Of a DNA stretch of 16,569 bases, positions 15,965 through 16,569 are shown in pieces. Position 1 is the stretch's first letter, and the number at the start of each line of letters is the position of its first letter. The notes beneath the pieces were generated by a model. That model had not been told where the DNA came from and did no database searches. It worked only from the letters and a program-made list of their open reading frames with translations. A program made the translations under genes and the position numbers. The stretch comes from an uncultured Christensenella sp. Lineage in GTDB: Bacteria; Bacillota; Clostridia; Christensenellales; Borkfalkiaceae. The DNA is taken from positions 58,206 to 74,774 of the forward strand of contig CAJTRW010000005.1 in the NCBI GenBank assembly GCA_910578765.1, read 5' to 3'.

Positions 15965-16429
15965 ATGAAAAATGAAATAAACAGAACAGCGCACTCAACA
16001 TACAGATGTGAATATCACATAGTGTTTGCGCCAAAATACAGACGGCAAATAGTATATGGACAGATAAAGAAAGATATAGGAGAAATCTTTCGGAAACTCT
16101 GTAATGAAAAGAAAGTAGAAATTATAGAAGCAGAGGCTTGTCCGAACCATATACATATGCTGGTAAGCATACCACCGTATTTAAGTATAGCACAGTTTGT
16201 AGGATTTCTCAAGAGTAAAAGCACATTAATGATATTTGACAGACACGCAAATTTAAAATACAAATACGGAAGCAGAAGTTTTTGGTGTAGGGGGTATTAT
16301 GTGGATACGATAGGCAAAAACGAACGCATAATACAGGAATACATAAAGAACCAGTTGCAAGAAGATAATATGAACGACCAGATAAGTATGAAAGAGCACA
16401 TAGACCCGTTTACGGGTAGCAAGAAGTAG
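15965..16429 (+). CDS. tnpA: IS200-family Y1 transposase TnpA
   Basis: A 154-residue single-strand DNA transposase. The metal-binding HUH motif is His62-Ile-His64 (CPNHIHMLV). The nucleophilic tyrosine is predicted at Tyr126 in ERIIQEYIKNQ, with Gln130 as the likely third metal ligand. Family-typical stretches YHIVFAPKYRR and GYYVDTIG are also present. The protein looks intact and of normal length, so the element may be active. AGGAGG lies 10 bases before the ATG, but part of it can pair with an upstream leader segment. Codon use is more A-rich than in neighbouring genes (many AGA and ATA), in keeping with recent arrival. No accessory tnpB follows. Confidence 0.95.
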   Translation: MKNEINRTAHSTYRCEYHIVFAPKYRRQIVYGQIKKDIGEIFRKLCNEKKVEIIEAEACPNHIHMLVSIPPYLSIAQFVGFLKSKSTLMIFDRHANLKYKYGSRSFWCRGYYVDTIGKNERIIQEYIKNQLQEDNMNDQISMKEHIDPFTGSKK

Positions 16430-16539
16430 TAGGCGAAAAAAGACAGCCACTTTGAGTGGCTGCCCGTGATAGTGATGCTATGCTAAATTTCGTGCCCCGG
16501 CAGGGGTTAGCATGTGTTAATCCCTTCTAGGGTCTGTGC
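16430..16539 (+). other. Structured non-coding tail of the IS200 element
   Basis: No gene is visible. Several hairpins can form: CAGCCACT/AGTGGCTG (16444-16462); CCCC/GGGG (16495-16506) nested inside ATGCTAA/TTAGCAT (16480-16486 with 16507-16513); and, mutually exclusive with the last, GGGGTTA/TAATCCC (16503-16509 with 16518-16524); plus CCCT/AGGG (16522-16532). Function unknown. Confidence 0.5.
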
Positions 16540-16569
16540 AAACCACTAGTTTACTAGTGGTTTTGTTTT
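16540..16569 (+). terminator. Right-end hairpin of the IS200 element, also a likely terminator
   Basis: AAACCACTAG/CTAGTGGTTT is a perfect 10-bp stem with a TTTA loop, followed by TGTTTT to the window end. Right-end hairpins of this family serve as TnpA recognition structures; the trailing T-run means it could also terminate tnpA transcription. Confidence 0.7.

Larger units (their letters stand above)
15831..16569 (+). mobile_element. IS200-type insertion sequence (tnpA only)
   Basis: A single HUH transposase gene is flanked by imperfectly palindromic ends, as in the IS200/IS605 family, which moves as single-stranded DNA and makes no inverted terminal repeats or target duplications. The left subterminal hairpin is at 15838-15856 and the right one at 16540-16563. 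No tnpB is present. The exact left boundary (between 15811 and 15838) cannot be fixed, and the right boundary is at or just beyond the window end. About 740 bases is normal for this type. Confidence 0.82.

Noticed and set aside
1..16569. The window length, 16569 bases, equals that of the human mitochondrial reference genome.
   Set aside because: The content is plainly bacterial: uvrBA, two-component genes, pyk, rnpB and an IS200 element, with no mitochondrial genes. The match in length is a coincidence.

Overview
The window is ordinary bacterial chromosome with one small insertion sequence at its right edge. Gene content points to an anaerobic Firmicute of the class Clostridia, probably an uncultured gut-type lineage. 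The evidence is a CotJC-like ferritin-like protein, a COG2509 flavoprotein, a TIGR03916-type radical SAM protein, an RNase P RNA that looks like type A, strong TTGACA/TATAAT promoters, and two sites matching the core of the Bacillus LexA (DinR) box. The genus cannot be named from sequence alone. I see no tRNA, rRNA, CRISPR array, prophage or plasmid functions.

Left part (1-2916). A small lipoprotein gene (minus) and a small XRE-type repressor gene (plus) are divergent. They share an intergenic region with a perfect 15-bp palindrome and a degenerate second copy exactly 30 bp away. A convergent terminator separates the repressor gene from a two-gene minus-strand operon. That operon encodes a radical SAM protein with a helix-hairpin-helix domain and a DUF4130 protein, a poorly characterised pair predicted to act in DNA repair or modification. 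It has a consensus promoter followed by a LexA-box-like palindrome.

Centre (2917-10361). A GNAT acetyltransferase gene appears to be transcribed as a leaderless mRNA. Next come an OmpR-type response regulator and its membrane histidine kinase, with overlapping genes, ending in a clear terminator. The uvrB-uvrA excision-repair operon follows, with a perfect consensus promoter and a second LexA-box-like palindrome. The shared box suggests that uvrBA and the radical SAM/DUF4130 operon belong to one SOS regulon.

Right-centre (10362-15308). A ferritin-like diiron (or dimanganese) protein is followed by two FAD-dependent oxidoreductases translationally coupled by an ATGA overlap: an HI0933/BaiN-type protein and a COG2509 protein. 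The promoter of this pair sits over the ferritin-like stop codon, and a perfect 10-bp inverted repeat spans the predicted transcription start and start codon. A long GC-rich hairpin lies between this operon and the convergent pyruvate kinase gene.

Right end (15309-16569). The RNase P RNA gene, divergent from pyk, ends with a 13-bp hairpin. It is followed by an IS200-type element containing only tnpA (HUH Y1 transposase), with terminal hairpins. Its leader contains a sequence complementary to the tnpA ribosome-binding site that only read-through transcripts would carry. Its roughly 140-bp tail is densely structured. The window ends at or just inside the right end of this element.
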